Assembly: GCA_963971305.1 (NCBI GenBank)
Contig: OZ020307.1
Location: forward strand, 15,761,501 to 15,825,500
Source: Arcuatula senhousia
Lineage: Eukaryota; Mollusca; Bivalvia; Mytilida; Mytilidae
Reading direction: 5' to 3'
Length of the DNA stretch: 64,000 nucleotides
Shown here one piece after another: positions 21,754 through 32,196 of the stretch. How positions within the stretch are numbered: position 1 is the first letter of the stretch; each line of letters opens with the position of its first letter. A program made the position numbers and the translations under genes. The notes under the pieces were generated by a model. The model did not search any database, had not been told where the DNA came from, and was given only the letters and a program-made list of their open reading frames with translations.

Positions 21754-22179
21754 ACCAGGTTTTATAGCGCGCCAAACTTCCCTTCCATTGCAACACAGTT
21801 GTCAAGACATAATAGGGGTATTGAGGTACATGTAATCATTTCAACTAGTACAACAACCAGCCAAACACTTATCAAAGCAATCACAAACCATTTCGTCTAA
21901 CAATTTGAGAGAGATCGTATGACGAGATGTATTTTCTTAGGTTCTATAACCTTGGTCTAATAGTCGATCAAGAAGACAGCGGTGTCGAATAAAAAAATAT
22001 AAAATTTTGTACAAGTCCTGAAATATCGAATAAGTTGTGAATTATAACCGTATGCAGGTGAAGTAGATATGTTACTTTTAAGGTTAGGTGAAAAATTTAA
22101 GTTGTCTTTTTTTTTCGTATTTTTTTTGTGTACCAAGATGACCTCTCAGGATGCAATTCAAAGAATGACGTGAAGCAAG

Positions 22180-22266
22180 TAATTTGATGGTTTCTTTAAT
22201 CTATAGAAGTAACCCTGGAAGATGTATCGAAGGAATCCATCTACCAAACAGAGGGGGCATCATCAA
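22180..22266 (-). pseudogene. Reverse-transcriptase relic, right-hand part (after the YIDD motif)
   Basis: On the minus strand this continues from YIDD at the interruption into a frame-shifted stretch that resembles the post-YIDD region of the element at 29912-30479 (FG, several residues, then I(H/Y)xP). It is the second half of a relic whose first half lies at 24493-24650. Stops and frameshifts show it is dead. Confidence 0.6.
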
Positions 22267-22759
22267 TATATACTCTTCAAAAAAAGTTACGCATAAATAG
22301 AAAATTCCCCGTACGTTTAATGCAAATCGAAACAATTTCAAAACATTATTGCCGAGCTGTTCTGCAACCGATTTTCACGAAATAAAATCCAGTAGAAAGT
22401 AAACAAAATAGAGATTGTTTGTTTAATTTTGAGTAAAATCGTAACATCGCTGCTTTTTAAGAATTGCAAGTAGAACTCAAGTGTACATTTTACGATTCGA
22501 TTTCCCGTTTAAATCAATGCAAAATGTTCCGTGAAAAACATTAGTCGTGTTCTACTCACGATGTCTTAAAAACCATTGAAGATAGGATTTTTGTCAAAAT
22601 AAATAAAAAAATCTTTATTTTGTTTCCTTTTTACTGGATTTATTTCGTGAAAATCGGTTGAAGAACAGCTCGGCAATAATGTTTTGAAATTGTTTCGATT
22701 TGCATTAAACGTACGGTGAATTTTCTATCTATGCGTAACTTTTTTTGAAGAGTATATAT
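22267..22759. mobile_element. Foldback MITE with about 150-bp inverted repeats, TA target
   Basis: The left arm starts TATACTCTTCAAAAAAAGTT at 22269. The right arm is its complement ending at about 22757, and the arms match over about 150 bp with only scattered differences. About 190 bp lies between the arms. The flanking TA/ATAT fits Tc1/mariner-type target duplication. There is no open frame. Confidence 0.85.
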
Positions 22760-24492
22760 CAAGGAGGCCTAACCGTTTATCGAGGCATTTTGTCCGTTAC
22801 GTGTTTCTACCATAGGTTAACATTACGGTTTTGTCCGTTATATGTTGCATGAAGCAGTCCGTTAAGTAGTTTTATGAAGAAAAAAAATCATTTCTTTTTA
22901 CGAAATTAACTCTGAGGCTTAAATATACTAAATAAGTGAAACTTGTGATAGATGTGTCCAAATGGTTTTTATTCACGAAAAACTTCCCGCAAAAACCATT
23001 TTGATTTGATTTGACACTTCTTCGCAAAACGAAAAGGCGGAGACCTACCCTCTGCCAAAATGTGTCCTTATAATGACGAAAAATGCATTAAAATACGTTA
23101 TTTTCGTCATTGAAACCTTTTTTTGGTAGTAAGTCTTGTGCTACTTGCACAATAAAAACATAAGAGAAGGATTTTCTGGACCAAAATATTAATATTGGGA
23201 CAAAAATGCCAAAATTGGTATTACTTTGAGAAACATGGTCCGTTAAGAGGCACGTGACACTTTTTAGGTCCGTTAATGATGCATGTCTCACATTTTGAAA
23301 ATGCAGGTCTGATGGAAATAAACCTTAATATAGCGAATCCAAATTATTAGTATTGGCAAAATCGATGATATCTTTGTCAGAAGATTGTAATGATTGGTTT
23401 CCCAGAATTATTGTATTATTTTTAATATAATATAAATGCCTAAAATATTTACACGAGTTTGTGGCAAAAGAAATAAATCTGAACACAATTAGTAATTTTA
23501 TTTAAATGTATTTTATTTGGAAATACTTACATAAATGATACAAATATAATACTATAGTGTTACATTTATTTATGAAAAAAATATAAAAAGCGACACTGAG
23601 GAGAGATATTGAAAAAAATAGATAAAGGGTAAACCTTGCTAATTGGGATATGTACATATTGAAATTCTTTAAATTACTGATCAATAAAACGTTTACCTCG
23701 TAATACAAAGTCTTGTTCCTTAATGAGCAGTTCATTATTTTGGTCAACAGATAGAGCATCTGAGCATCAACACAAATATTAACTAATGATACACAACAGT
23801 AGCAACGGACATATGTATTTTAGTTTCGATAAATCCACATGAATTTTGTCTTTTCTTCTGTATACTAGCGTTCAGTCCTTAAAGTAAAATTATGATATGT
23901 CATATCAAACAAAACTATTTTAATCGTCTATCTATTTATGCTATTCAAAGGACATAATATTTTGTCACAGGCACTTAACGGACCAACTTAACGGACAAAA
24001 TAATATGTCATCAGTCCTTAACGGACCATAATTTATTACTTTTCCCCTATTACAAAATTATTATATAACATAGTGCATTGAAAATTAAACAGAATGTTGA
24101 TACATTATAGTACTTTCTATGGATATCAACCAAAAAATATGTTTTGTTATATAAAAAGAGAAATTGATAAAAATGAGGTAAACATGTTTACATTTTCGAC
24201 CTTTAAAATACTAAGGAGCCACACGCCTTTTCATTTTATGAAGTTTTATTGAACTATTTTTACACAAATGCAAATCGTATCGAACAGTCATTCATTTTCA
24301 TTTTGACAGATGTAATTTTTATAAATCTCAAATGCGTATTAATTATGATATAACAAATTAATTACTGACCTTCAGTGTTTTTTCTCGATTATACCTGGTT
24401 AACGGACTGTCACGGCGACTTTAACGGACCACAAAAACCGTGAAACACCTTTTAACGGACCATATTTCTCGATAAACGGTTAGGCCTCCTTG
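22760..24492. mobile_element. 1.73-kb non-autonomous DNA transposon with subterminal TCCGTTA repeats
   Basis: The terminal inverted repeats are perfect over 25 bp (22760-22784 and 24468-24492, starting CAAGGAGGCCTAACCG), flanked by TATAT at 22755-22759 and 24493-24497. The subterminal motif TCCGTTA occurs five times on the left in forward orientation (about 22790, 22835, 22858, 23230, 23271) and six times on the right in reverse (about 23976, 23989, 24019, 24401, 24421, 24453). The first three on each side are at similar distances from the ends. There is no transposase frame. The superfamily is not assigned. Confidence 0.85.
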
Positions 24493-24650
24493 TATATGAA
24501 AGTAGATTAAAGGACCTTGGCTATTGCATCCCCTTGTTCTTCACGAGTTCCTGAAGAAATCCATTTTCGTATTTATATAAAAACAAGTCGGCAAGGAGAC
24601 GAGCACAGTTTTTGCTCATTGGAAGGCCAATTTGTTGTTTAAAATTTTTT
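24493..24650 (-). pseudogene. Reverse-transcriptase relic, left-hand part (before the YIDD motif)
   Basis: The minus strand reads QIGLPMSKNCARLLADLFLY, which resembles the PMGTNCAPLLADLFLY block of the YIDD element class. It then continues to SFNLLSY, where the transposon and MITE insertions interrupt it. A stop and a frameshift show it is inactive. Confidence 0.7.
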
Positions 24651-24859
24651 TCTCCAAATGTGACAAACATGCTGTAAATAACATGAATAAGGAAACCAAG
24701 GGTCCAAAGGGTAACAAATTATCTTTATAAGAGGGTTTGGGAAAAATGTAGTATTATAACCTAAAACAACAACGTTCATTGAACTTGAAAATAACTTCTT
24801 CCGTTTTTTTTTTGTTTTTGTTTTTTTTTTTTTCATGCAGACGACACTTATCATATTAT

Positions 24860-25560
24860 AAGTTTTTTGTGTGGCAAAAGGTTTAAATGTTTAATGGCAA
24901 ATTTTAAGTTACCGCCCTTTACACGTCTTACTTTGGTTGAAATGTTAGTATGTTTTCAAATTCTAATAGTTTTTGTCTCGCATACGGCGAATAGTCGCGG
25001 TTCCAAAGCGAGACGTATTACTTTCCGGCGGGGGCGACGGCGGTGTAAACTTTTTGTAAGACTTTTGTGGACAGTGAAACAAAAAACAGCTTGAAAAGTA
25101 TAATAACTTTGGTCTTTTTTCAGGCCGTAAATTTTTTTGTAAGACTTTTGTCATCCTCACAATGTCAGGGCTCCTGTGTCCTTATCTGTCCGGTCCAACG
25201 GACAGATATGGACACAGGAGCCCTGACATTGTGAGGGTGGACGATAAATTGCTTGAAAAGTATAATAGCTAGGCATCTAATATTGGGTATACAGACAGTT
25301 GAGGTTTTGGTCTTCGCAACTATCACCATGCCGTGTGACCCTGACCCCATTTTCACGCTCCAGTGACTCTGTGAACTTAGGTATTTTGTCAGGCCTTAAT
25401 TTTTTTTGTAAGACTATTGTTGACGATGAATTGCTTGAAAAGTATAATAGTAAGGCATCTGATATTGGGTAAAGAGACAGTTGAGGTTATGGTTTACACA
25501 ACTGTGACCATGCCGTGTGACACTGACCCCATTTTCACGCTCCAGTGACTCTGTCCTTAT
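24860..25560 (+). repeat. Tandem and inverted segments at the start of a tandem-core element
   Basis: GCTTGAAAAGTATAATA occurs near 25089, 25251 and 25432, and GTAAGACT(T/A)TTGT near 25047, 25139 and 25410. The two right-hand copies span about 180-190 bp each and share ATGCCGTGTGAC and TTTTCACGCTCCAGTGAC. A long hairpin at 25153-25238 is embedded in them. It probably belongs to the element that continues to 26656. Confidence 0.65.
25153..25238. repeat. Near-perfect hairpin, 40-bp arms, 6-base loop
   Basis: The arms 25153-25192 and 25199-25238 are inverted repeats with two mismatches in 40 positions. The loop is GTCCAA and the core of each arm contains AGGGCTCCTGTGTCC or its complement. It could fold as RNA or extrude as a cruciform. 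Confidence 0.9.
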
Positions 25561-26656
25561 AGGGGTTATGACCCCTTAAAAGACAAAATAACCCTAAGCG
25601 TTTTTCCATGTTTTTGTCCTATAAAATGAAAAATATTGCAGATAGAGAAAAGTTGTTGCTTGCTTAAACCTTTAGCTCGTTGAGCTCTTAAAAAGCCTTC
25701 ATTGGGTCGAAAATGTTAAATGATCCCTTATAGGGGTTATGGCCCTTTAGAAGTCAAATTAAGCCTTCTTCATGTTTTTGTCCTTTATAATGAAAACTAT
25801 TGCAGATAGAGAAAAGCTGTTGCTTGCTTGAACCTTCAGCTCGTTGAGCTCTTCAAAAGTCTCCATTGTGTCGAAATTGTCAAATGATCCCTTATAGGGG
25901 TAATGGCCCTTTAAAGGTAAAAAAATAGCGTTTTTTCATGTTTTTGCCTTAGAGAAGGAAAATTATTCCAGATATAGAAAAGCTGTTGCTTGCTTAAACC
26001 TTCAGCTCATTCAGCCCTAGGAAAGTCTACATTTGATCGAAGCTGATATATGAAGACTTATGGGGGTTATGGCCCTTTAAAGGTTAAAAAAGCTTTTTTT
26101 TCATGATTTTGCTCTATAAAATGAAAGTTATTGCAGATATGAAAAATCTGTTGCTGTTGCTTACTTAAACCTCTACAAAATGAAAGTTATTGCAGATATG
26201 AAAAAGCTGTTGCTGTTGTTTACTTAAATCTCTACAAAAGTCGTCATAGGGTTAAAGCTGTCATATGACACCTTATAGGGGTTATGGTCGTTTAAGGTAA
26301 AAAACGGTTTTTTTCATATATCTGTTCTATCGATAGTTTGAAAACTACTGCACACAGAGAAAAGCTGTTGCTGGCTTAAACCTTCATTCAATTCTACAAA
26401 AAATTCGATTGGGTTGAAGTTTTCAGATGATCCCTTACAGGGGTTATGGCACTTTAAAAGTAGCGGTCTTTTTATGTTTTTTGCTCAAAGAATGAATAGT
26501 ATTGCAGATAGAAAAATCTGTTGCTTGCTTAAACCTTCAGCACATTAAGCTTTACAAAAGTCATCATTGGGTTCAAGTTGTCAGATGACCCCTTATAGAA
26601 GACCCTTATGGCTTTAGGACCAGTTGAGCGATTAAGGCTCCTGGGAGCCTCTTGTT
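25560..26656 (+). mobile_element. Tandem-core element with terminal hairpin (Helentron/pearl-like)
   Basis: About six or seven units of about 150-165 bp repeat in order: CTTATAGGGGTTATGGCCCTT, GTTTTTTTCATG, ATTGCAGATAGAGAAAAG, TGTTGCTTGCTTAAACCTT and AAAAGTC. Anchors lie near 25635, 25800, 25968, 26131, 26190, 26350 and 26500; the 26131/26190 pair is a local 59-bp duplication. The right end has the palindrome AGGCTCCTGGGAGCCT at 26635-26650 followed by CTTGTT. A central tandem core plus a 3' hairpin matches non-autonomous Helentrons (pearl/HINE type) known from bivalves; this is inferred from structure. Confidence 0.65.
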
Positions 26657-27094
26657 GTCGGGACTCTTCCCAGCAATATATCGACTAGGTGTATGCTTTT
26701 TACTAACGGAAAGGACATAGTCATTCAATGTCCTGGCGACGACTTGTTTGGTAGGGGCATTGATTTTTGATAATGTTTGTCGGTACGCCCAGAAAATTTT
26801 GCAAGGCTTTTCTCAGAAATGGTTCAATGATTGGCAGGGTGGTGTGATAATTGCCAATTGTGTCGTGTGGACTCCTTATGCGGGAAATCTGTGTCCAACG
26901 TACATTTTTTTCAATAAAAAATGTCATTTGAGTCTGTATAGTCTTTCTCCACCATCACAACATGAAGTTATTCATTTTTTTTATATAGATATCCAGATGC
27001 CCATGCATATTTTTTTCATGACGATTTTTATTGACCTACAGCTCAAAGTCGCAGACACAACTCATGAAAATGTATCTTTTTAAAATATGCAGGC
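26657..27094. other. No recognised gene
   Basis: An open frame at 26748-27083 (plus) and a short minus-strand frame overlap here. Neither shows a family motif I recognise. It could be eroded retroelement sequence, given the neighbours. Confidence 0.35.
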
Positions 27095-27245
27095 CCCAGT
27101 TTCATAAAACATCTCTGCAAATTTGAGATTTCCTCAAATCCTTCCTCAACTGAGATTTCTTGCAATTTCTTTGGTCAATATTTGAGTTGAGGACATATTT
27201 GAGGAAACCTCAAATTTGAGATGTTTTATAAAACTGAAGCCAGGT
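27095..27245. mobile_element. Small foldback MITE
   Basis: CAGTTTCATAAAACATCTC near 27110 and its near-complement GAGATGTTTTATAAAACTG near 27216 are inverted ends. The interior is also palindromic (TTTGAGATTTCCTCAAAT against ATTTGAGGAAACCTCAAA). Length is about 145 bp with no coding content. Confidence 0.8.
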
Positions 27246-27255
27246 GAAATGAATA

Positions 27256-27880
27256 ATTAGCCCGCTCCAGCACCAACACTTTTGTTTTGGAGAACACATC
27301 TTTAAATTATCTGTTTAATTTTCGAAATTGTCTAAACCCTTAAACCTGTCTTCCTACCCCAGACATATTTTTGTTTTTACTGTTCTATGCTCTTCATACT
27401 CATAAAGTGTTTGGCATTTTCAATATTACTGGTAGAGCGCCTCTGATCGATGAGTCTTGAATAGACGAAGCGCGTGTCAGGCGTAGCAAAATTTATTGTC
27501 TGGAACTTTGTTGTCATTTGTATTTCGAACACCCGTGAAGGTTAGCACTGCTGGTGGAGTTTTAATTCCCCGAGGTTAGCCTGCTCCGGCACCAACACTT
27601 TTTTGTTGGGGAACACATCAAAGCTTTAAATTATCTGTTTAAATTTCAAAATTATCTAAAGCCTAAAGTTCTTCCTACCCCAGACATAGGTTGATCATCT
27701 TAGTAATAATTTGGTTCCTGAGTTTGGTATTTTTGGTTTTACTGTTCTATGCTCTTCATAATCATATAGTGTTTGGCATTTTCAATATTTTTGGTAAAGC
27801 GCCTCTGATGAGTCTTGAATAGACGAAGGGCGCGTCAGGCGTAGCAAAATTTTTGTCTGGAACTTTGTTGTCATTTGTAT
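27256..27880 (+). repeat. Two tandem copies of a 320-bp repeat
   Basis: AGCACCAACACTTTTGTT near 27266, TAGAGCGCCTCTGATC, GAGTCTTGAATAGACGAAG and TGTCTGGAACTTTGTTGTCA recur about 320 bp later with small differences. The GAATAGACGAAG...GGCGTAGCAAAATTT block resembles a dispersed repeat I associate with bivalve genomes, but I cannot name it. Confidence 0.75.
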
Positions 27881-29044
27881 TTCCCTATTACCCATAAGAT
27901 TCCATCCCTATATGTTTAAACGGAGTATGAATTAGATTGTAAACCATGCATGTACTATGCGTTTTTGAATTACGCAATATTCAATTGCATTAAATCAAAT
28001 AAATCTGGCCAAAATCATGTATGTATTGTGTGGAAATAAAGTAGTTTTCAATATAGGGATTAAATTATAAGGTTTTGTATAAGTTCATGTTTCTATTTTC
28101 CTAAACCGTGAGAAAACGCAGCAAAACCACCAGTTTCGTATAAATCTGTATTATTAGAACTTAATGTGTGTTCTTTATCCCACAATAGTTGGGGTATAAA
28201 TTAGAATTGCATCTTGTTTTTTTTATGTTTTTGTATCTCACGGGAATGCAAAAATTTTGCGAAGAAATTATTTCCTTCAGTAATACTATCATGTACAAGG
28301 TAAAAGCTCAAAAGGAGAAAAAAAACCAGCTAATTAATACAACTTTGCATAACCACTTTACTTATTAAAAATCATTGGAGACCTGTATATACACCACCCT
28401 GTGCAACAGTGCATAGCTCTAAATGTGGTTTTGATAAAGTCCAGACAAATGAGCTACGAAACCGTAGCAACATAGTGCGTAATTCTTGCACTTATTTGGC
28501 ACAAACTGTCACTCACTCATTAGCCAGCAAAAGACAGCGCGATATCAATATATACTCGACAAACAGAGCTTCATTCGGATAAAGCAGCTTTTTACTTGTC
28601 GATTTGTTTCCTACGGCAAACTTGTTTGCCTCTTATTAGAGACATGCAAGTGGATTTGACCTTATATACACGAGGTTTCGTATACAGTCTGGAATATATT
28701 TCCAAACTAAAAACAAGCTATACACAAGTGTTACTAGTAATCGGATCTAAGTTGTCCAACGAATTTGATAGAGGTTGTACCACTACCACCGAAGAACGCT
28801 TTTAATATAAAACATGATTTTTGCAAACTATTGCAGATACGGATGGGTTGTTGCTTCTTTAACAGTTCTGTAAGAACTTATGTACTAAAACTCTTTGACC
28901 CAAGATGTCAGATTACCCTTTCACGGGCTCACTCTCACCAAAGATATTTCAAGTGCGTTGTTTTTCCTAAAAGAGGGAAAACTATTGCATGAAAATAGAA
29001 AATATTTATGTAAAGTATAAATAAGGTGTTCTTTGCTTAACGTT
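27881..29044. other. Intergenic, mostly unrecognised
   Basis: No gene seen. One diverged unit of the 25.6-26.6 kb tandem core (CAAACTATTGCAGATAC ... GTTGTTGCTTCTTTAACAG) lies near 28825-28900. Open frames at 28596-28805 and 28765-28992 show no family features. Confidence 0.4.
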
Positions 29045-29505
29045 TAGATTTTAAGCACATTGTAACAAATGTTCCCCCGCGTAGGGCCCCAAACAAGAAG
29101 TAGAAGACTGACAGATCAAAATGTCGCTTAGGACCTACAGTTTGTCATACTAGTACTTAGCCACCCTACCAAAATTCAATCATTTTCATATCGGTCCATC
29201 TTCAGTTACCCACGGCTGATATCACATCGCTTCTCTCCTTCTCGCCCTTGGAGGGAGCGGAAGTGGACTCAAAACCTGTGGTTTACGACGATGATATTGG
29301 CCCAGTCCTAAACAAAATAGAGGTCCAACATGTTTAAAAGTTGCTTAGGACATACACATTATGATACTGAACCACCTGCCAAATCGAATCATTCTCATTT
29401 GCGGTTTCTTTCTGAGAAAAGCTTAACCGAAATTTGTACAGACGGACGGATGATAACAAGTAAAACTTAACGCCTCCCGACATATCATCGCGGGGGCATA
29501 AAAAG
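29045..29505 (-). mobile_element. Degraded member of the ATGCCCCCGC tandem-core family (reverse orientation)
   Basis: Read on the minus strand it begins TATGCCCCCGCGATGATATG, then GGGAGGCGTTAAGTTTTACT, GTCCGTCCGTC, AATTTCGGTTAAGCTTTTCT and a GGTGGTTCAGTAT block. The same order opens the element at 44276. The inverse end CCCCCGCGTAGGG is at about 29069-29085. Only part of the tandem core survives. Confidence 0.75.
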
Positions 29506-29700
29506 ACTCATTTGGTTTGAAGTTCCTCGATATGACTTTAAGTGATTATGACTCTTTGCATGTAAAATTACATTTTGTATAAGTTTAACGCGTATATATA
29601 TAATTACGTGCCATTGAATGCTATGTGATGTTATCAATATGTAAATGAGCAAGCAATGATCCAAAGTTAGTGCCCATTGGAAGACCAATAGTTTGTAAAA
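29506..29700 (-). pseudogene. Reverse-transcriptase relic (PMGTN block only)
   Basis: The minus strand at 29620-29700 reads TIGLPMGTNFGSLLAHL, resembling the PMGTNCAPLLADL block of the YIDD reverse-transcriptase class. The rest is eroded and it abuts the tandem-core element at 29505. Confidence 0.55.
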
Positions 29701-29792
29701 ATTACATCTTTCTAGCTAAACAAATATGTTGGCAATTTAGATCAGATCTTGTCATTGCAACCGGTGACTTTTTTATATCATGTCACTGTTTT

Positions 29793-29911
29793 GACATTTT
29801 TCTCTTTGTGAAGAAATGTGATCTTTATAACTATGCTGATGATAATACCCTATCAAAATCTGACAAATCTCTTGATACAGTTATTTCATCTCTGGAAGAA
29901 GATAGTTAATC
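29793..29911 (+). mobile_element. LINE reverse-transcriptase fragment, part 1 (YADD motif)
   Basis: The frame DIFLFVKKCDLYNYADDNTL followed by SLDTVISSLEEDS matches the catalytic YADD region of Jockey/CR1-like LINEs. It stops at 29907-29909, where another retroelement is inserted, and resumes at about 30751. It is 5'-truncated at about 29793. Confidence 0.8.
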
Positions 29912-30750
29912 CTATTTGTTTCTTCATTCATATGAAGCAGACTTCTTACAATCTCTTCTAGACAAAAAAGATCGTAGACTAGCTCTCTCTTTTAACCTCA
30001 CGTTCCGTTATATTGATGATGTCCTTTCACTGAACAATTCTCGATTTGGTGACTTTCTCCATCTCATATATCCCCCGGAACTTGAGATAAAGGACACAAC
30101 GGATTCTAGGAAGTCTGCTTCATATTTAGATCTACATCTCGAAATAGACTCTCAAGGAAAACTATCAACAAAGCTCTATGACAAACGTGATGACTTCAAC
30201 TTCCCAATCGTCAACTTTCCCTTCGTGTGTAGCAACATTCCGTCCGCTCCAGCTTATGGAGTTTACGTATCACAATTGATTCGTTACTCCAGAGCTTGTG
30301 GGAATTACAGCGATTTCCTTGGCAGAGCGTCACGTTTGACACAGAAATTGCTAACACAGGGTTATGTTGCTCCTCGGTTGCTGTCTTCACTCAAGAAATT
30401 TTACGGTAGACACCATGTACTCGTAGATAAATATGGGATTTCTATCTCTCAGATGAGTGCAGATGTTGGTTTGTCATAGGGTTTTGTTTTGTCTTCCTTT
30501 ATCGGATTTGACACACTGAATTGGAAATTGGCAGCGCGGCGGGTGTGCTATAGCAGGCAGGAACCGCTTACTCTTCCGGAGCACCCGATTTCACTCTTGT
30601 TACGACTTGAGTTCGCGTTGTTGATTTCTGTTCGGTTGTTTTTATGTTTTGTGTTTCCTTGTGCTGTTCTTGTTCATGTTTACCGGTTTTGTAGTTGCCT
30701 TTTCGGACTTTTGACACTCGAATGCCCCTTTGGTGCCTCTGCTTATTTCC
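29912..30750 (+). mobile_element. 5'-truncated reverse-transcriptase element with YIDD motif, inserted in a LINE
   Basis: The open frame (29916-30479) starts inside the LFLHSYEADF block, has the catalytic FRYIDDVLSL, then YPPELEIKDTT, ASYLDLHLEID, NFPFVCSNIPSAPAYGVYV, and ends SADVGLS. A 270-bp untranslated tail follows. The flanks carry TAATC at 29907-29911 and 30751-30755, a likely 5-bp target-site duplication. 5' truncation plus a short duplication fits target-primed insertion. The family is probably Penelope-like or a related non-LTR class; I am not sure which. Confidence 0.75.
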
Positions 30751-31740
30751 TAATCTCATGGTTCTCACTCAATAAAATGCAGGCTAACCCTGAAAAGTTC
30801 CAGGCCATTGCCATTGGCTCAAAAACACAGTCAAAAAGTGTAACATTTAACCTCAATGGCAACAACATTAAATGTGATGAGGAGGTGAAGCTGCTTGGTG
30901 TCACGATCGATTTTAAGCTGGACTTTAACAGCCATATATCAAATATTTGCAAAAAGGCAGCCAGACAACTTAATGTCTTAAAACGTATTGGTACACATTT
31001 AAACAAACTATCAAAACTCACTATACACCACTCATTCATCATGTCAAATCTCAGCTATTGTCCTCTAGTTTGGCACTTCTGCTCCGAAAGCAACACAAAA
31101 AAAATAGAAAAAATACAGGAGCGTGCCCTTAGATTTATCTACGATGACTATATACTTGAAAAATCTCAGCTACCATCATTAAAAGTACGCCGAATGAGAA
31201 CCATGGCATTAGAGACCTTCAAAATACTTCAAAATTCTGGACCTAAATTTCTTCATGATTTGGTAAATTTTAAGAATAACTCCTATAATTTTAGGTACAA
31301 AGGCATAGCTGATATTCCACAGCCAAGAACTACAAGGTATGGTAAGAGAAGTTTTGGATATGAGGCAGCAAGAATATGGAACTCCTTGCCCAATGAGGCA
31401 AGGAACTCAACAGGTTTTGGTCATTTTAAAAATTTCATATCCACCTGGTGTTTCACAGAAAAATGTTTTTGCAGTGCCTGCCGTTAACTCTTCCTGCCTC
31501 ATGTCCATCATCTCAAGCCTGCTACTCCAGTTTGCTTTTTGTTGCTGCTCTTTTCTATTCTGCTATAGTGCTTTTTATATTGTTCTAATTTGTGCTAGCC
31601 TAACTGCTTGCTTTTATTCTATTTTATTTATTTTATTTGATGTGCTGTCTGCTTTTATGTTTGATTTTATATTGCACACTATGTCACTGTTCTTGGACCT
31701 TTTCTGATAATATAATATAATATAATATAATATAAAATAT
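30751..31740 (+). mobile_element. LINE reverse-transcriptase fragment, part 2, with 3' UTR and (TAATA)n tail
   Basis: It resumes at LISWFSLNKMQANPEKFQ and continues through KLLGVTIDFKLDFNSHIS, ICKKAARQLNVLKRIG, SYCPLVWHFC and KIQERALRFIYDDY to RIWNSLPNEARN and a Cys-containing end (FCSACR) at 31487. The thumb and C-terminal region match Jockey/CR1-type LINEs. A T-rich 3' UTR ends in a TAATA microsatellite (31707-31734), a common LINE tail. Confidence 0.85.
31707..31738. repeat. (TAATA)n microsatellite
   Basis: About six perfect five-base units (ATAAT register), at the presumed 3' end of the LINE. Confidence 0.9.
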
Positions 31741-32196
31741 ATCCCAATACATAGTGTGCGATGTAAAAATAACTTTTTGCTCTAATTTAACTGCTTTTAT
31801 ATGCTATTCGTTTGTGTCAATATATGTGTCTTGTACGTTGCATGTCTGTTATTTGTTTTAAAATATCCAGTCGTTTAAAGAGCTCTACAGAGCTCATGTT
31901 TCTGTTATTTTGTATATAATATGACGACTTTAAATAAATATTACTTACTTACTTACTTACTTACTGTTGCTAAAAATGCTTTTAATGATGAAAAAATGCT
32001 TAGTTTAAAACAAAACACAGGAAAAAAGGTAAAATTCTAATATTTCATTTTTATATGAGACTTCTACAATGTATAGAGAAAAATACTATAATTATTATGC
32101 TTAAAACCTGATCATATATACTCATTTGAAATGAATTCCTTCATAAGTTTTTCATTTTTTTTTCTCTCCAAATATTCCTAACCACTATACTTCTAC
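31741..32196. other. Spacer with a (TTAC)n tail
   Basis: It contains a second 3'-tail-like structure, AATAAATATT followed by five TTAC units at 31944-31965, suggesting the end of another small retroelement. No coding sequence is seen. Confidence 0.45.

Noticed and set aside
30489..31487. 332-codon frame as a single protein
   Set aside because: Its first third is the untranslated tail of the inserted retroelement and the rest is the LINE reverse transcriptase. The fusion is created by the insertion.
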